A DNA stretch of 64,000 nt. It comes from Epiperipatus broadwayi (Eukaryota; Onychophora; Udeonychophora; Euonychophora; Peripatidae). Where the stretch lies: positions 1,145,349 through 1,209,348 of the forward strand of contig JAQFVV010000252.1 in the NCBI GenBank assembly GCA_028023455.1, in the 5' to 3' direction. Under the pieces are notes generated by a model. That model ran no database searches, had not been told where the DNA came from, and worked only from the letters and a program-made list of their open reading frames with translations. Position 1 is the first letter of the stretch, and every line of letters begins with the position of its first letter. Below are positions 40,079 to 50,869 of the stretch, piece by piece. The translations under genes were made by a program, and so were the position numbers.

Positions 40079-40272
40079 AGGCAAAACTTTCTATACATAT
40101 TGCCACTCACTGCAAGCCAGAGTAATCAATGGATGCCAGAGGCTTGTGCATAAAATCCCCATCTAGTGCCTACTCAACCAATAGCCATATGGAGATTTTA
40201 TGCACAAGCCTTCTGGCATCCATTGATTAATCTGGTTTGCAGTGAGTGGCAATATGTATAGGGAGTTTTTCC
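40079..40272. mobile_element. FB1 foldback element, near-perfect palindrome
   Basis: Left arm 40079-40162 (CCACTCACTGCAAGCCAGA, GGATGCCAGAGGCTTGTGCA) pairs with right arm 40187-40272 (TGCACAAGCCTTCTGGCATC, CTGGTTTGCAGTGAGTGGC). The loop is about 24 nt. The left flank carries the FB1 side motif (ATCACCATTTCCTATGCTTG). No coding sequence. Confidence 0.85.
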
Positions 40273-40289
40273 TATCTTAAATATAAATA

Positions 40290-41440
40290 GTTTAATCAAG
40301 TACTATGGTTATAGTTATTATTAGATCAAGTGATTTTAACTTGTACTATCGGTTTTAATTCGATGTTGTCTTGATTACATTATAGTTGAAAATTACATCT
40401 AGATTACTATACTGAAATTTGATTTATATTTTAATATATAAGACTGTGTGAGTATGTAAATGTGTGCTTGTAAGTGTATATGTCTGTGCATATATCTATA
40501 ATTTCTGAGTTGGTAGTTGAAAAAAAATATGGTATGGAAACGCAAAAATGAAATATCATTTGATGCGTGGGTGTATATATATATTCACACACACACAATT
40601 GCCGAAATCGGAAAGATTCTTAAAAGCAATATAAAACAATTTTAAATCAAAAACGGTGATTATCTTTTCTACTTAAATCAAGTTCTCAACGGTTCTTATG
40701 TCTCTCTTGAGAACTAAATTGTCCTATAACAAATACAATAGAAATAATTGAAAAGAAAAAATTGCTTTATCTTCAATTTCTGATGGGAATAATTAATAAA
40801 AAGTTTCTCTGAAAACTTTTTGAAAATGGCTTTCAATAAATCGTAATATATGACAGAATGTACTAAGTTTGATTTTTGAAAAAGAAAATCTTACATATGC
40901 ATAAGAAATATCGATCACTTTAATAAAACTTTAACTTAATTATTTTTAAAATAATCGATTAAAGATAATCAGTGATTATTTGCATTTATAAAATAATTTT
41001 ATTTTGCATTACTTAATATAATTTAAAACAAAACTAGAAAATTTGCTACTATGATTTCTTTGTTTTTGCAGTTATAGACAAAAGTCATAATTATGTAGCT
41101 AATATTATTATAAAGATGTAAAAACTTTAGATGTCCACTTTCAAGAATTAACCTAGGTTAACTATTACTATATATATATATATATATATGAACACACACA
41201 GGGAAAGAGAGAATGAAAGAATTTTGTTAAATGCAATTAATAAATTAATCTTTATCGATTTATTTAGATTTTTTTTCTCAGTGATGAAAGTTTATTAATC
41301 AAAAAAAGATATAAATATAGTTAAATAAAATGTTTACAAAGAATGGTAAAAATGAAATTCAGGAGCAACATGGTGAAAGGGGAAGGATACATATGAAAAA
41401 AGAAAGGGATATGGAAAGGGTGTGTATTAACCATTAAAGA
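40290..41440. other. AT-rich spacer
   Basis: Microsatellites (TA)n at 41169-41189 and (AC) runs near 40590. No gene seen. Confidence 0.4.
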
Positions 41441-41446
41441 CAAATA

Positions 41447-42460
41447 AATGTTACAATTAGGAATTATTTGTAAAGTCTAGAGTTTAAATATGAGTAGCAT
41501 TTTAAGTGTATAATATTGAGAAATCCAATTTGCGATGGATAAGTTGAGAATAGGAAAACACTTGGTGATAACAACATTGGAAATAATAAATTTAAATAGG
41601 ATGAATCACTTGCAATTAAAATCATTAAGCCAAACTGCAGTTTACTTTGCAATAATACTTGGATAAAATCGTTTATAACAATGAATGAGAAAATCAACGT
41701 TGGCAACAATCCTCACAGCACCCTCATCCTAGCTCTCCTCCTCAAAAGAACCAGGATTTAGGTCTCTGGAGCCCATCCCAACAACCAGACTCTCTCATTC
41801 AATCAGCAAGTGTAATAAAAATTTTAATTAAAAGGTACAATTAGGACTTATTTATAAAGTCTAGAATTCAAATATGAATAATGTTTTAGGAATACAATAT
41901 TGGGAAATCCAATTTGCCGTAGATAAGTTGAGAAATAGGAAAACACTTGGAGATAACATAAAATATGGACTAAATCAATCTACTGTTCAGTTGTTCCAAA
42001 TGGCCTCAAATATCTTCACAGGAGAGCAATCCTGAATACTTTGGAAAAAATATGCAAAAACTATGGAGAAGAAGGAAAAAAAATCCAAGCTTCAAAATGT
42101 CTCTGCTGAAAACCATTCTAATCCATCATGATAATCACATGAACAGCAAAAGGTCAGCCCTATCAATAATAACATTGGAAGTAATAAAATTAAATAAGAT
42201 GAATCACTTGCAATTAGAATCATGAGGCCAAACTGCAACTTATTTTGCAATAATACATGGATAAAATCATTCATGTCTATAACATTAAAGAATCGCCATA
42301 AATAACATTATTTTTTCTACCTTGTGAATGAGAAAAACCAATGTTGGTAACAATCACAGCACACCCATACCAGCCCCCTCCCTCAAAAGAACTAAGATTT
42401 AGGCCCCTGGGGGTTCTCCCAACAATCAGACTCTCTTATTCATTCAACAAAATTAAGTGA
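41447..42460. repeat. Tandem duplication, one copy carrying a 200-bp insertion
   Basis: Copy 1 about 41447-41812, copy 2 about 41838-42450. Shared landmarks: TAAAGTCTAGA, GAAATCCAATTTGC, GGAAAACACTTGG, GATGAATCACTTGCAATTA and CAGACTCTCT. Copy 2 has an extra segment at about 41962-42165, GC-richer than its surroundings and of unknown origin. Confidence 0.75.
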
Positions 42461-42629
42461 AATGAAAATTTTCATTAAAAGTTAAAATCTCTAGAAATCT
42501 TTTGTAATTTCATTGGCTGCCATATATTTACATAGCATTTTTATATTATATAGGGTATATAGCATTTTTATAAAAGTTGAAATTATTCTTACTTGTGATT
42601 ACATTGTTGATATAATTTATATATGAAAA

Positions 42630-43063
42630 GAGAGCTAAGAACCTAGCACCACACTCTGTATCTTTTAATGTATTTTAAAGTTGGATCTCGTAAGAGTGCA
42701 GTCTGTCACAATTCTAAGTATATGGTGATAATCTATTCATGATTGTAATTTTAATATAGTTAAATATATACTTCTATTGTAACCTTGCTTGATTATTCAT
42801 TAATTGTTAAACCACCATTGAATGTTCACCCTGGAGATTATTAAGACATATAAAACCTATAACCCCCTTCCATGTAAATTAGTAATAATTAAGTTGTTGA
42901 GTCACTAATTAATTATAGTCTATAAGAAACTGAATTAATACAATCTGTAAATCTAGCTATGTAACCTTTTAACTTGTTTTAATTCTTTTTTGCTTTTATT
43001 GTTACCAATAAATTTTTCTATGCACATTACTTCTCACATTTTGTGTCTTGTTTACCACTACAA
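42630..43063 (+). mobile_element. Possible solo LTR (weak)
   Basis: The stretch has a TATA-like CATATAAAACCTATAAC (42847), a late AATAAATTTTTC (43008-43019) and then TTGTGTCTTGTTTACCACTACA. That order of promoter, poly(A) signal and CA end suits an LTR. No second copy, primer site or target duplication was seen. Confidence 0.25.
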
Positions 43064-43309
43064 TTATTTTTTGCACAATTTTAAGAATCTCTTATGTCTC
43101 CCAGACTTCAGTGGGATATAGAAAAAAGGCATATATGCTAACATCAGATGCATTGGGCATGTGGGAATTATTCTGGAGGCTGTTTATGGTAAAGTTTATA
43201 GCAACATTACACATAGACGTGTGTTAGTAATCATTGCTTGGTTCCTAAGATTAGTTTTGCTGACTATACAAATCCAATCATTATATATATATATATATAC
43301 ACACACATA

Positions 43310-44395
43310 TATATGATCAACAGATGGCATTTTATCAAAAACACCCATCAAAGCGTGTTTGTTTACATAAACATCAGAGTAAGCATTTACTACTTCTTTC
43401 GTTAGTTCCACCTTCAGATCATGATTTCAAGCTGATTTTGCTATCATCAGTGAAGGACAGGAAATAAGAAACTAGATCTAAACACTAAACTCTGAGTGTT
43501 TATGAAACAATTTCTATTCAGCTTGCAAGTGTGAATTTTTTAGACACGTAATGTCTTCAAGGTCAGCATAGCAAGCCAGATAGCTATATGGGTCTGATAT
43601 CAGTTCAGTATCTCCACATAAGAATAACTTCAAAGGTACATTTATGAAAAACAAAAAAGCAAGTTAAACTTGCCAATGCTTATATTTATGATCAACAGAT
43701 GGCGTTTTACACTAGGTGTCTAAAAAATTCACACTTGCAAGCTGAATAGAAATTGTTTCATAAATGCTCAGAGTTTAGTGTTTAGATCTAGTTTCTTATT
43801 TCCTGTCCTTCACTGATGATAGCAAAATCAGCTTGAAATCATGATCTGAAGGTGGAACTAACAAAAGAGGTAGTGAATGCTTACTCTGACGTTTATGTAA
43901 ACAAACACGCTTTGACGGTGTTTTTGGTAAAACACCATCTGTTGATCATAAATACAAGCGTTGGCAAGTTTAACTTGCTTTTTTGTTTTTCATAAATGTA
44001 CCTTTGAAGTTTTTCTTGCAATGATATATATTGCAGAGGCTTCTACTATGTGGAGATACTGAACTGATATCAGACCCATATAGCTATCTGGCTTGCTATG
44101 CTGATTTTGAAGACATTATGTGTCTAAAAAATTCACGCTTGCAAGCTGAATAGAAATTGTTTCATAAATGCTCAGAGTTTAGTGTTTAGATCTAGTTTCT
44201 TATTTCCTGTCCTTCACTGATGATAGCAAAATCAGCTTGAAATCATGATCTGAAGGTGGAACTAATGAAAGAGGTAGTGAATGCTTACTCTGACGTTTAT
44301 GTAAACAAACATGCTTTGATGGTGTTTTTGGTAAAACGCCATCTGTTGATCATAAATACAAGCATTGGCAAGTTTAACTTGCTTTTTTGTTTTTC
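43310..44395. repeat. Three-copy cluster of a 395-bp repeat, one inverted
   Basis: Copy 1 (about 43313-43690) is inverted relative to copy 2 (about 43705-44005, partial) and copy 3 (about 44000-44395, full). Landmarks: GATCAACAGATGGC(G/A)TTTTA, TTTACATAAAC(A/G)TCAGAGTAA, CTAGATCTAAACACTAAACT and AAGCAAGTTAAACTTGCC. Copies 2 and 3 are nearly identical over about 280 bp. The short translated frames in copies 1 and 3 are the same repeat in the same sense, not genes. Confidence 0.85.
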
Positions 44396-44410
44396 ATATA
44401 TATATATATA

Positions 44411-44826
44411 TATTAACAAATATTATAGACAACTATTTGAATTAATAAATAATAAATTTATTTGCATCAAATCGATTTTCGTTCAAAATGAATCTTCTCA
44501 GGATGTTAGAATAAATCAAAAAGTCATGGGATTTATATTAACTTAGTATATGCTATTATTAAGGTTAAATGATACTAAGTTTCTGAATTTTTCTTCAAGA
44601 ATCTGTGAAGTTGAGTTGTGGGTCATCAACTGAACATTGAAAATTTTAATAATTTTTAAAATTTAATTTGAACAATAAGTGTATACTAAGTTAATATAAA
44701 TCGCGTCAGTTTTTGATTTATTCTAACATCTTGAGAAGGTTCATTTTGAACGAAAATTGATTTGATGTAAATAAATTTATTATTTATTAATTCAAATATA
44801 GTTGTCTATAATATTTGTTTATATTT
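44411..44826. mobile_element. Foldback element with 145-bp arms
   Basis: Left arm about 44411-44555 (GACAACTATTTGAATTAATA, GATTTTCGTTCAAAATGAA, TTATATTAACTTAGTATA) pairs with right arm about 44680-44826 (TATACTAAGTTAATATAAA, TTCATTTTGAACGAAAAT, TATTAATTCAAATATAGTTG). The loop is about 125 nt. No coding sequence. Confidence 0.85.
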
Positions 44827-44949
44827 TTATATTAAAGTATTTTATGAAGGGAAAATTGATTTGATGTAAATAAATTTATTATTTATTAATTCAAATATAG
44901 TTGTCTTTAATATTTGTTTATATTTTTATATTAAAGTATTTTATGAAGG
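44752..44949. repeat. 99-bp tandem duplication, one mismatch
   Basis: Units 44752-44850 and 44851-44949 differ at one position (GTCTATAAT against GTCTTTAAT). It duplicates the outer part of the right foldback arm, so the palindrome predates it. Confidence 0.9.
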
Positions 44950-44959
44950 CAACATAGTG

Positions 44960-45430
44960 GATTTTAATTCCATCATATGATATATATATATAGTGCGCCA
45001 ACTTGGGGCCATTACTTTAACCATATACCTCTGAGATATATATATAAAATCATTTTTTTTATAATTTGTTCATTTTAATTAATATAGATTTTTTTTTCTT
45101 GTGGTATTTTGGACACAAATGCTTCTTAGTGGTTTATGAGAGTATGTATATATAATCTATATGCATATATGTATATCAATAGGAAATGATTAAATGTTTT
45201 GTTTTTCTCATCATTTAGCAGGTTTGATTCTTGTTACTATAATTTTTAATTTTATATTCAGATTGAAAAAGAGTGGTTAGCCTTTAATAAAGCATGGAAT
45301 TTTTTTCTCCCCCAGTAGATATGAATGTTGTTTTATGTATAAATAATGTTTTATTTATATAAGCAACTTGCAACACAGAACTTTATATACATCAGATAAC
45401 TAGATGAGATTTACATGACAAACACTGATT
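44960..45430. other. AT-rich spacer
   Basis: (TA)n at 44980-44992 and near 45030. Otherwise unclassified. Confidence 0.4.
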
Positions 45431-45494
45431 CAGAGTATGGATGAAGAGCTAACCAATTAGTAGAGATTAAAGAAAAAGAATTTTTTGTGTGATA

Positions 45495-47138
45495 AATCCT
45501 AAATGATGGAAAACAATTTAGAGATAAACAACATGGAGTTGGATAATAATATAGACATAATTTCAAATAACATAGAGTGAGACAATATTATGAAAGATGA
45601 GTGATATGATGCACAGAGCCCAGATATTACATTCAAAGGGCCCCATAAAGTCACATATGACCATGATATTGAAAAAGAAAAAGATAGCAGCAATAAATAT
45701 TGCTTCTGATGATGAAAGAAATAAAAAAGAAATTTTGAAATAATTATTGAAGTGTAGGAGTCAGAGCAAAGTCAACTAAAAGCTGACAAAATGATGAGAA
45801 AAATAAGGGAGGAGTCAAAGGGAAAAATAGAAAAAATAAACCAAAAGTTCATAAAAGTAATTAAAAAATGTTCCACATCTGTTCTTGATTCTGGTTTATA
45901 GTTTTTAATCAAGAACAGATGTGGAACCATATTAGAAAAGAATTCCAAGAAAGCAGGAAAAAAGACAAAAGGGAGATTACTGAACTGAAATTGGCCCAGA
46001 AAAAGGCTACAGTAGAAATCCAAGAAATTAAAACAACTCCACCAGAAAGACAGAGGTTGCACAAGAGAGGCAGGCAATAAAAAAAGAGTTACAATGTTTA
46101 AGAGGAGATATGGAAAAAATAATGGATGATACAATCCATACACATCATAAAATGAAGGAAAAATAAAAAGCTATCCAAGCCCAAAATAAAATGCAGGTAA
46201 AAGAGATAGAAGGACTCAAGCAGACCCATATCAGCACAGATTCAGAAACAAATAAATTAAAAACAAAAGAGACTGATAATCTGGAATTTAAGCTACAAGA
46301 GTTCTATGAAAAGACTATCAGTCAGGTAGCAAATAAAGGGTTTGAATATACAAAGTAAGAGAGAAACAAAAATGTCCAGAGGGAAAAGAAGAATGCATAG
46401 CAAATTCATACTTAGAATCTATGGAACTCCAAACTATCATATTCACCTTCAGTAATCTGCATAAATCTAATAAATACATGAATAAAAACAGGATGAAAGA
46501 AAAAATAAAAACCAACATATTGCTAAATTCATGTGCTTCAAAGGTGATTTTGGAAAAAGTTCACTTTCTACTTAGAAAGTTTAAAGGAATTATTTTTCTC
46601 TCACCCACTAAGTAAAGAAGAGCAAATGTAACTATGCTCATGGGACCATTCAGATTGTTGTCAATGTTTAAAATTTAAGCTACAAATTTTAGGAGACTAC
46701 CATCTTGCATTGTTAAGGATTTTGGAATGAAAAAAGGCAGGATGAGATACTGCATAGAATATTACAAAGAGAGATATCCCACAATTTCTGGAGAAAAACA
46801 CACAATTTTTCTTTAGACAGATGGCTAAACTATGGTTGCTAACAGATTTCCCACTTTCAGAAGAGCAAATCATTCAAACTATATGGTACAATGTGTTCAC
46901 ATAGATCCAGCAGATGATGTCAAGTAAACATAAAAGTAACATTGAAGAAATGGCAGAATTGATTACAGCTAGTGCTTTTGGCAATCTAGCCAATGAACCA
47001 CCAGAAAAGATGAGTAAAGTAGACTTGCCTAAGTTGCATGTGGCCACCATAAAAACTCTGTACTTCCCTGACCAAATCCAAGCTAAAATACCAGGCAGAC
47101 TTCCAAATGTAAGAAGAGCTAACGGAATCTTCAATTAA
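45495..47138 (+). pseudogene. Unrecognised intronless coiled-coil-rich ORF, decayed
   Basis: A 1.6-kb stretch reads as protein in shifting frames. An acidic Asn/Glu-rich start is followed by a Lys/Glu-rich, coiled-coil-like middle (EITELKLAQKKATVEIQEIK; ETDNLEFKLQEFYEK). A hydrophilic block follows (46421-46615, FSNLHKSNKYMNKNRMKEK), and then a globular-looking C-terminal third with WDHSDCCQC, FFFRQMAKLWLLTDFPLSEE and IEEMAELITASAFGN, ending at TAA 47136-47138. Many of the stops are TGA or TAG where Trp would fit. It is G+C-richer than its flanks and has no introns. It could be a retroelement ORF1 or gag-like protein or a retrocopied gene; I do not recognise the family. Confidence 0.5.
45870..45927. 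repeat. Perfect 21-bp hairpin inside the decayed ORF
   Basis: GTTCCACATCTGTTCTTGATT (45870-45890) and its exact reverse complement (45907-45927), with a 16-nt loop. The right arm lies in the reading frame of the coiled-coil ORF. Confidence 0.95.
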
Positions 47139-47139
47139 T

Positions 47140-47630
47140 CTTTTCCCTTGTCAGTTGTTTTTTCTTTTTTTCATAAAATTATAATTGTTTTTTATTATTA
47201 TTACATATTCATTTACTATTATAATTTTATATACTAATGTTAGTTTAAGTTAAGTTATGCTAGTTGACCATTCAGATAAGCAAAGGTATTTTTTTTATTT
47301 GTTTGTTTTTTACTCTGGCTGGAGGGATATGAAGATATATATATATATGCTTTAGGTCAATTTTAACTAAATAATTTTAAATTTATAACTACATAATTTT
47401 AATTTTATAGGAAATTTTAAAGTTTATTTTATTAGAAATCTATTAAAAGGTTATAACCATAATTTTTTTTTATTAAATTTATTAAAGGAACATGTACATG
47501 TGGATAAGGGTTAAAAATGATAAGCTGGAATTAGATAACCCATTAACATTCAAATGTATACAATTCTAGAAAATTCTGAAAATAGGGTAATTTAAATTCA
47601 GCTAATTAAAATTTCTGAACATTGTTATTG
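47140..47630. other. AT-rich spacer
   Basis: No recognisable feature beyond short (TA)n. Confidence 0.4.
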
Positions 47631-47639
47631 GATAGAGAT

Positions 47640-47815
47640 TTTGATGCATAGAATGTTTAGCATTTATTGATTACTATGGTTTGCACTGGGTAGCAGTACT
47701 GACTGGAGAGAATTGCTACTGTTTTAACAAATCCTGTAAAGCATAATAAATAGTGATTGTGTGATATCTTTGTGGTTTAATACCAATCCTGGCCAAAGGT
47801 GACTATGGTTATTAC
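47640..47815 (+). mobile_element. FB1-related fragment
   Basis: Contains TTTATTGATTACTATGGTTTGCACTGG, GGAGAGAATTGCTACTGTTTTAAC and ACCAATCCTGGCCAAA, all shared with other FB1 copies. The opposite arm is missing. Confidence 0.55.
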
Positions 47816-48043
47816 AAAACCCAATACACCAAAATGCATTTACTGAGGTATTTGTACAACTTTTGAGAAAAGGCATCTGGATTACTTTTAATTCAAAAAT
47901 TATTATTGCTGATAACAATTTAATCCTGCACTTGTTTATTAATTAGGAAAATATTCAATTTTCTGAATATCTTTTGTCTAATGCCTATTTTTTCAATATC
48001 CCAAACTTAGTTTCTAGATTTTGGCCTTCATTCATGAGATGCT

Positions 48044-48545
48044 TTGGATCTGACAGTATTGCAACAGATCTTTGGATCTAGTGCAATTTTCCAGCAACCA
48101 CCTTTTACCTTTTTAATTAAATATAAAGCTATGAGTCCAAAATGAAAAATAATGTTTTCAATCCAAGTTTATTTACTTGTATAACCATAAAAATCTGAAC
48201 CCAATTCAGTATCTACATATTTTGATGGTTTTGATTTGTAAATAATCATAATCACTGTGTGGAGAGAGTTATAACTGTTTCAACAACTTGTGTAAATATA
48301 AGAAATGGTGACCATGTGATATTTCATTGGTTTAATACCAATCCTGGCCAAATAATGACAGTGACTATAATTATTAAAAAAATACCAAAATATATAGATA
48401 TTGAACTGGGATTGTACAAATGAATGAGCTTGGATTAAAAATATTATTGCATTTTCATTTTGGTCTCATAGCTTTATATATAATTTTAAAAAACCACTGA
48501 GGAGTTGCATTAAGTTGAAAGATCTAGATGCAATCCTCTCAAATC
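48044..48545. repeat. Inverted repeat flanking an FB1 fragment
   Basis: Left arm about 48044-48170 (TTGGATCT, AATATAAAGCTATGAG, CCAAAATGAAAA) pairs imperfectly with right arm about 48425-48545 (TTTTCATTTTGG, CTCATAGCTTTATAT, CTCAAATCCAA). The interior about 48245-48375 is an FB1-like segment (GTGTGGAGAGAGTTATAACTG, ACCAATCCTGGCCAAA). Confidence 0.65.
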
Positions 48546-48599
48546 CAAGACTTCTGACTGATGAAAACCACAAGTTATAAACTAGTATGGAAATATTTT

Positions 48600-48735
48600 G
48601 ATATATAGAAGTTCTACAATCTATTACTATGACTCACATTGGATGGCATTATTACATGGTTAGGTTTGCTACTGTTTTAACAGCTGTGGTAAGCATAAAT
48701 GGTGATCATGCAAAGTAATTTATTTGTTAGCACTC
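48600..48735 (+). mobile_element. FB1-related fragment
   Basis: Shares TTTGCTACTGTTTTAACAGC and AAATGGTGATCATG with FB1. Degenerate. Confidence 0.5.
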
Positions 48736-48779
48736 ACACCTCCATGTCTATAATCTGGGTTTCAATTTAATATTAAATG

Positions 48780-50685
48780 AACTTTAAAATTTTTTCACTT
48801 AACAACAGGTTTAGGATCACTTTACAGGTAGATAATCCATAAATAATATAGCTATCTATTCTATTAATAGTATTTGATAAATAGGTATCTAAAAAAATTT
48901 AGTAAGACGCTAAACATCCTAAGTACATTTAGTAAAAAATCAAATATGATTATAATGATTCATTATTCATTGTTGTCAAGGAAGGGGTGTTGCAATTCAA
49001 TGATCACTAAGCCCATGGTCATTCTTACCTTTTTAATAGTAGTTTGGCAGTGCTTTACCAATTCTTAATAATAATTTGTTTAGAGATTAATGTTTAGTTT
49101 ATTCTAATATTATGGTTATTATATCACCAATGTGAAAAGCTTTATTGTATTTTTTAAATTGTGTTATGTGAACACTTAGAAATTCATAGATGATCTTCAC
49201 TTGTTGTACAGTATACATAATAAGATAATCTGATTTCTTCTGAATTCTTTTAAGCATAGTACTATCAACAATGTCTTCAGCCAAATGGAATTTACTCTTG
49301 AAGTAACACAAAAGATAAGATAAGAATGACATAGCGTTTGTGGTGAAGTTTCAGCAGCTGAATATCATAAGTAGAAATGAGGATGCCATCATAAAGAATA
49401 ATAATCTGAAAGCCATCTGGGCATCCTGACTTCTGACATAGCAAATAAGTATTCAGCATTCAAAGATCATGCTAATATTACTACTTTCTTAAGAGTTATC
49501 CAACAGCTCAATGATAATGTTTAATGCAATCTTTCAAGATATTTGCAAATTATTTAAAATTTTTGCGCATATATATATATATGTACGTATATATATTTAA
49601 TAAGAAAATTTTTAACCATTTTTACAGTTTAAAAAATTTTTCAAAACTTATTCTTAAAATAATTTTTCACCAATGAAAATAGAATTCACATTGGTATACC
49701 TTCACATTTCTTATTAATACGGCTGTTTTTGATTTTCGGAATAAACAATAGCTTAAAAATTTTTTAATTATTATTAAGATTTGCAGTTTGTTTATTTGCA
49801 TTTTAAAACATTTAAAATAACATTTAACATATTTTTGTAACCCGTGGAGTTGTGTAACTAGAAAAAGAAGAGTAAATATTTTATCAAACGATTTCTTTAA
49901 ATCTTAAAAGAAAAAAAAACACTTTAAAACCTGTATTTAGTTCAAATAAAACTGTTGCTAAAAAAACATAAGTTTGCATGAATAAACTAAATACCCAAGT
50001 TAGCCTTTAAACAAAATTTATAGTAGAACTTAAAGCAAAACATTGCTAATGACAGTTAAAAGCTATTTTTAACATTCAAACCCACAAACATATTTTAAAT
50101 TTATTTATTTAGTTTAATAAAATGTTTAAAAATCTGCTGATATTTTAAATTCAAATACAAAGTAATGTTTACTAATATCAGTATATCTACATGTATTTGT
50201 TGTAAAAAAAAAACAAACATCATACTGTAATGGTTATTGCATATGGATAAAGAGTAAAAACTTTCTGCTTATTTCCAAGCACGATTGGGATTATTTTTAT
50301 TTAAGCTCTCTATCACCAATTCTGATAACCAATATATATGTATATATGTTTAGCTAACTGATTAAAAATAAAAGAAATAGCATAAATCTACGGCAAGCTG
50401 GTGTTGACTAACCTTATCCAGTTTTATGTTGCTGTGTCTCAGTGTGGAAAATGGGATCAGCTTTTAAGAAATCTGAGATAATATCTTATAGTATTAGCTA
50501 ATTCCATCTACAGAGAGAGATTTTCAATGCAATTAGACCAGAATTATTTTAAATATTAACAAAATAATCCAGTTTTGTGCAGAATGTAAACAGCTGTTCT
50601 AACAGTCTTTTACAAATCGTTTCCAAAGCTTAATTCATATTTTAGCCATAAAAATATTTACTATTACTATATATATATAATATCA
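48780..50685. other. AT-rich spacer, no gene seen
   Basis: Short open frames only. (TA)n at about 49569-49597. No repeat boundary recognised. Confidence 0.4.
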
Positions 50686-50689
50686 TAGA

Positions 50690-50858
50690 TGTAATCATAA
50701 ATATAAGAAGACCATATAGAGAAAAGGTTTTATAAAGTACGTTTTTTTAAACAGTTTGTGTTTAGCCGACTTTTGACTATTATAAGTTATGTTTTAAAAA
50801 AAAAACATACTTCATGAAAGCTTTTCTCTATACAGTCTACCTATATTTATGAGTGCAT
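50690..50858. mobile_element. Small foldback (MITE-like) element
   Basis: Left arm about 50690-50750 (TAATCATAAATATAAGAAGA, ATAGAGAAAAGG) pairs with right arm about 50800-50858 (CTTTTCTCTATACAG, CCTATATTTATGAGTG). No coding sequence. Confidence 0.75.
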
Positions 50859-50869
50859 TTTAGTCTGAG

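Noticed and set aside
43196-44546. Similar short frames at 43196-43411 (minus) and 44256-44546 (plus) suggesting a small gene family
   Set aside because: Both are the same repeat unit in opposite orientation; the frame similarity comes from repeat identity and they end in (TA)n.
45772-46143. 123-aa minus-strand open frame
   Set aside because: It is the antisense of the lysine/glutamate-rich coiled-coil ORF, which explains its hydrophobic look.
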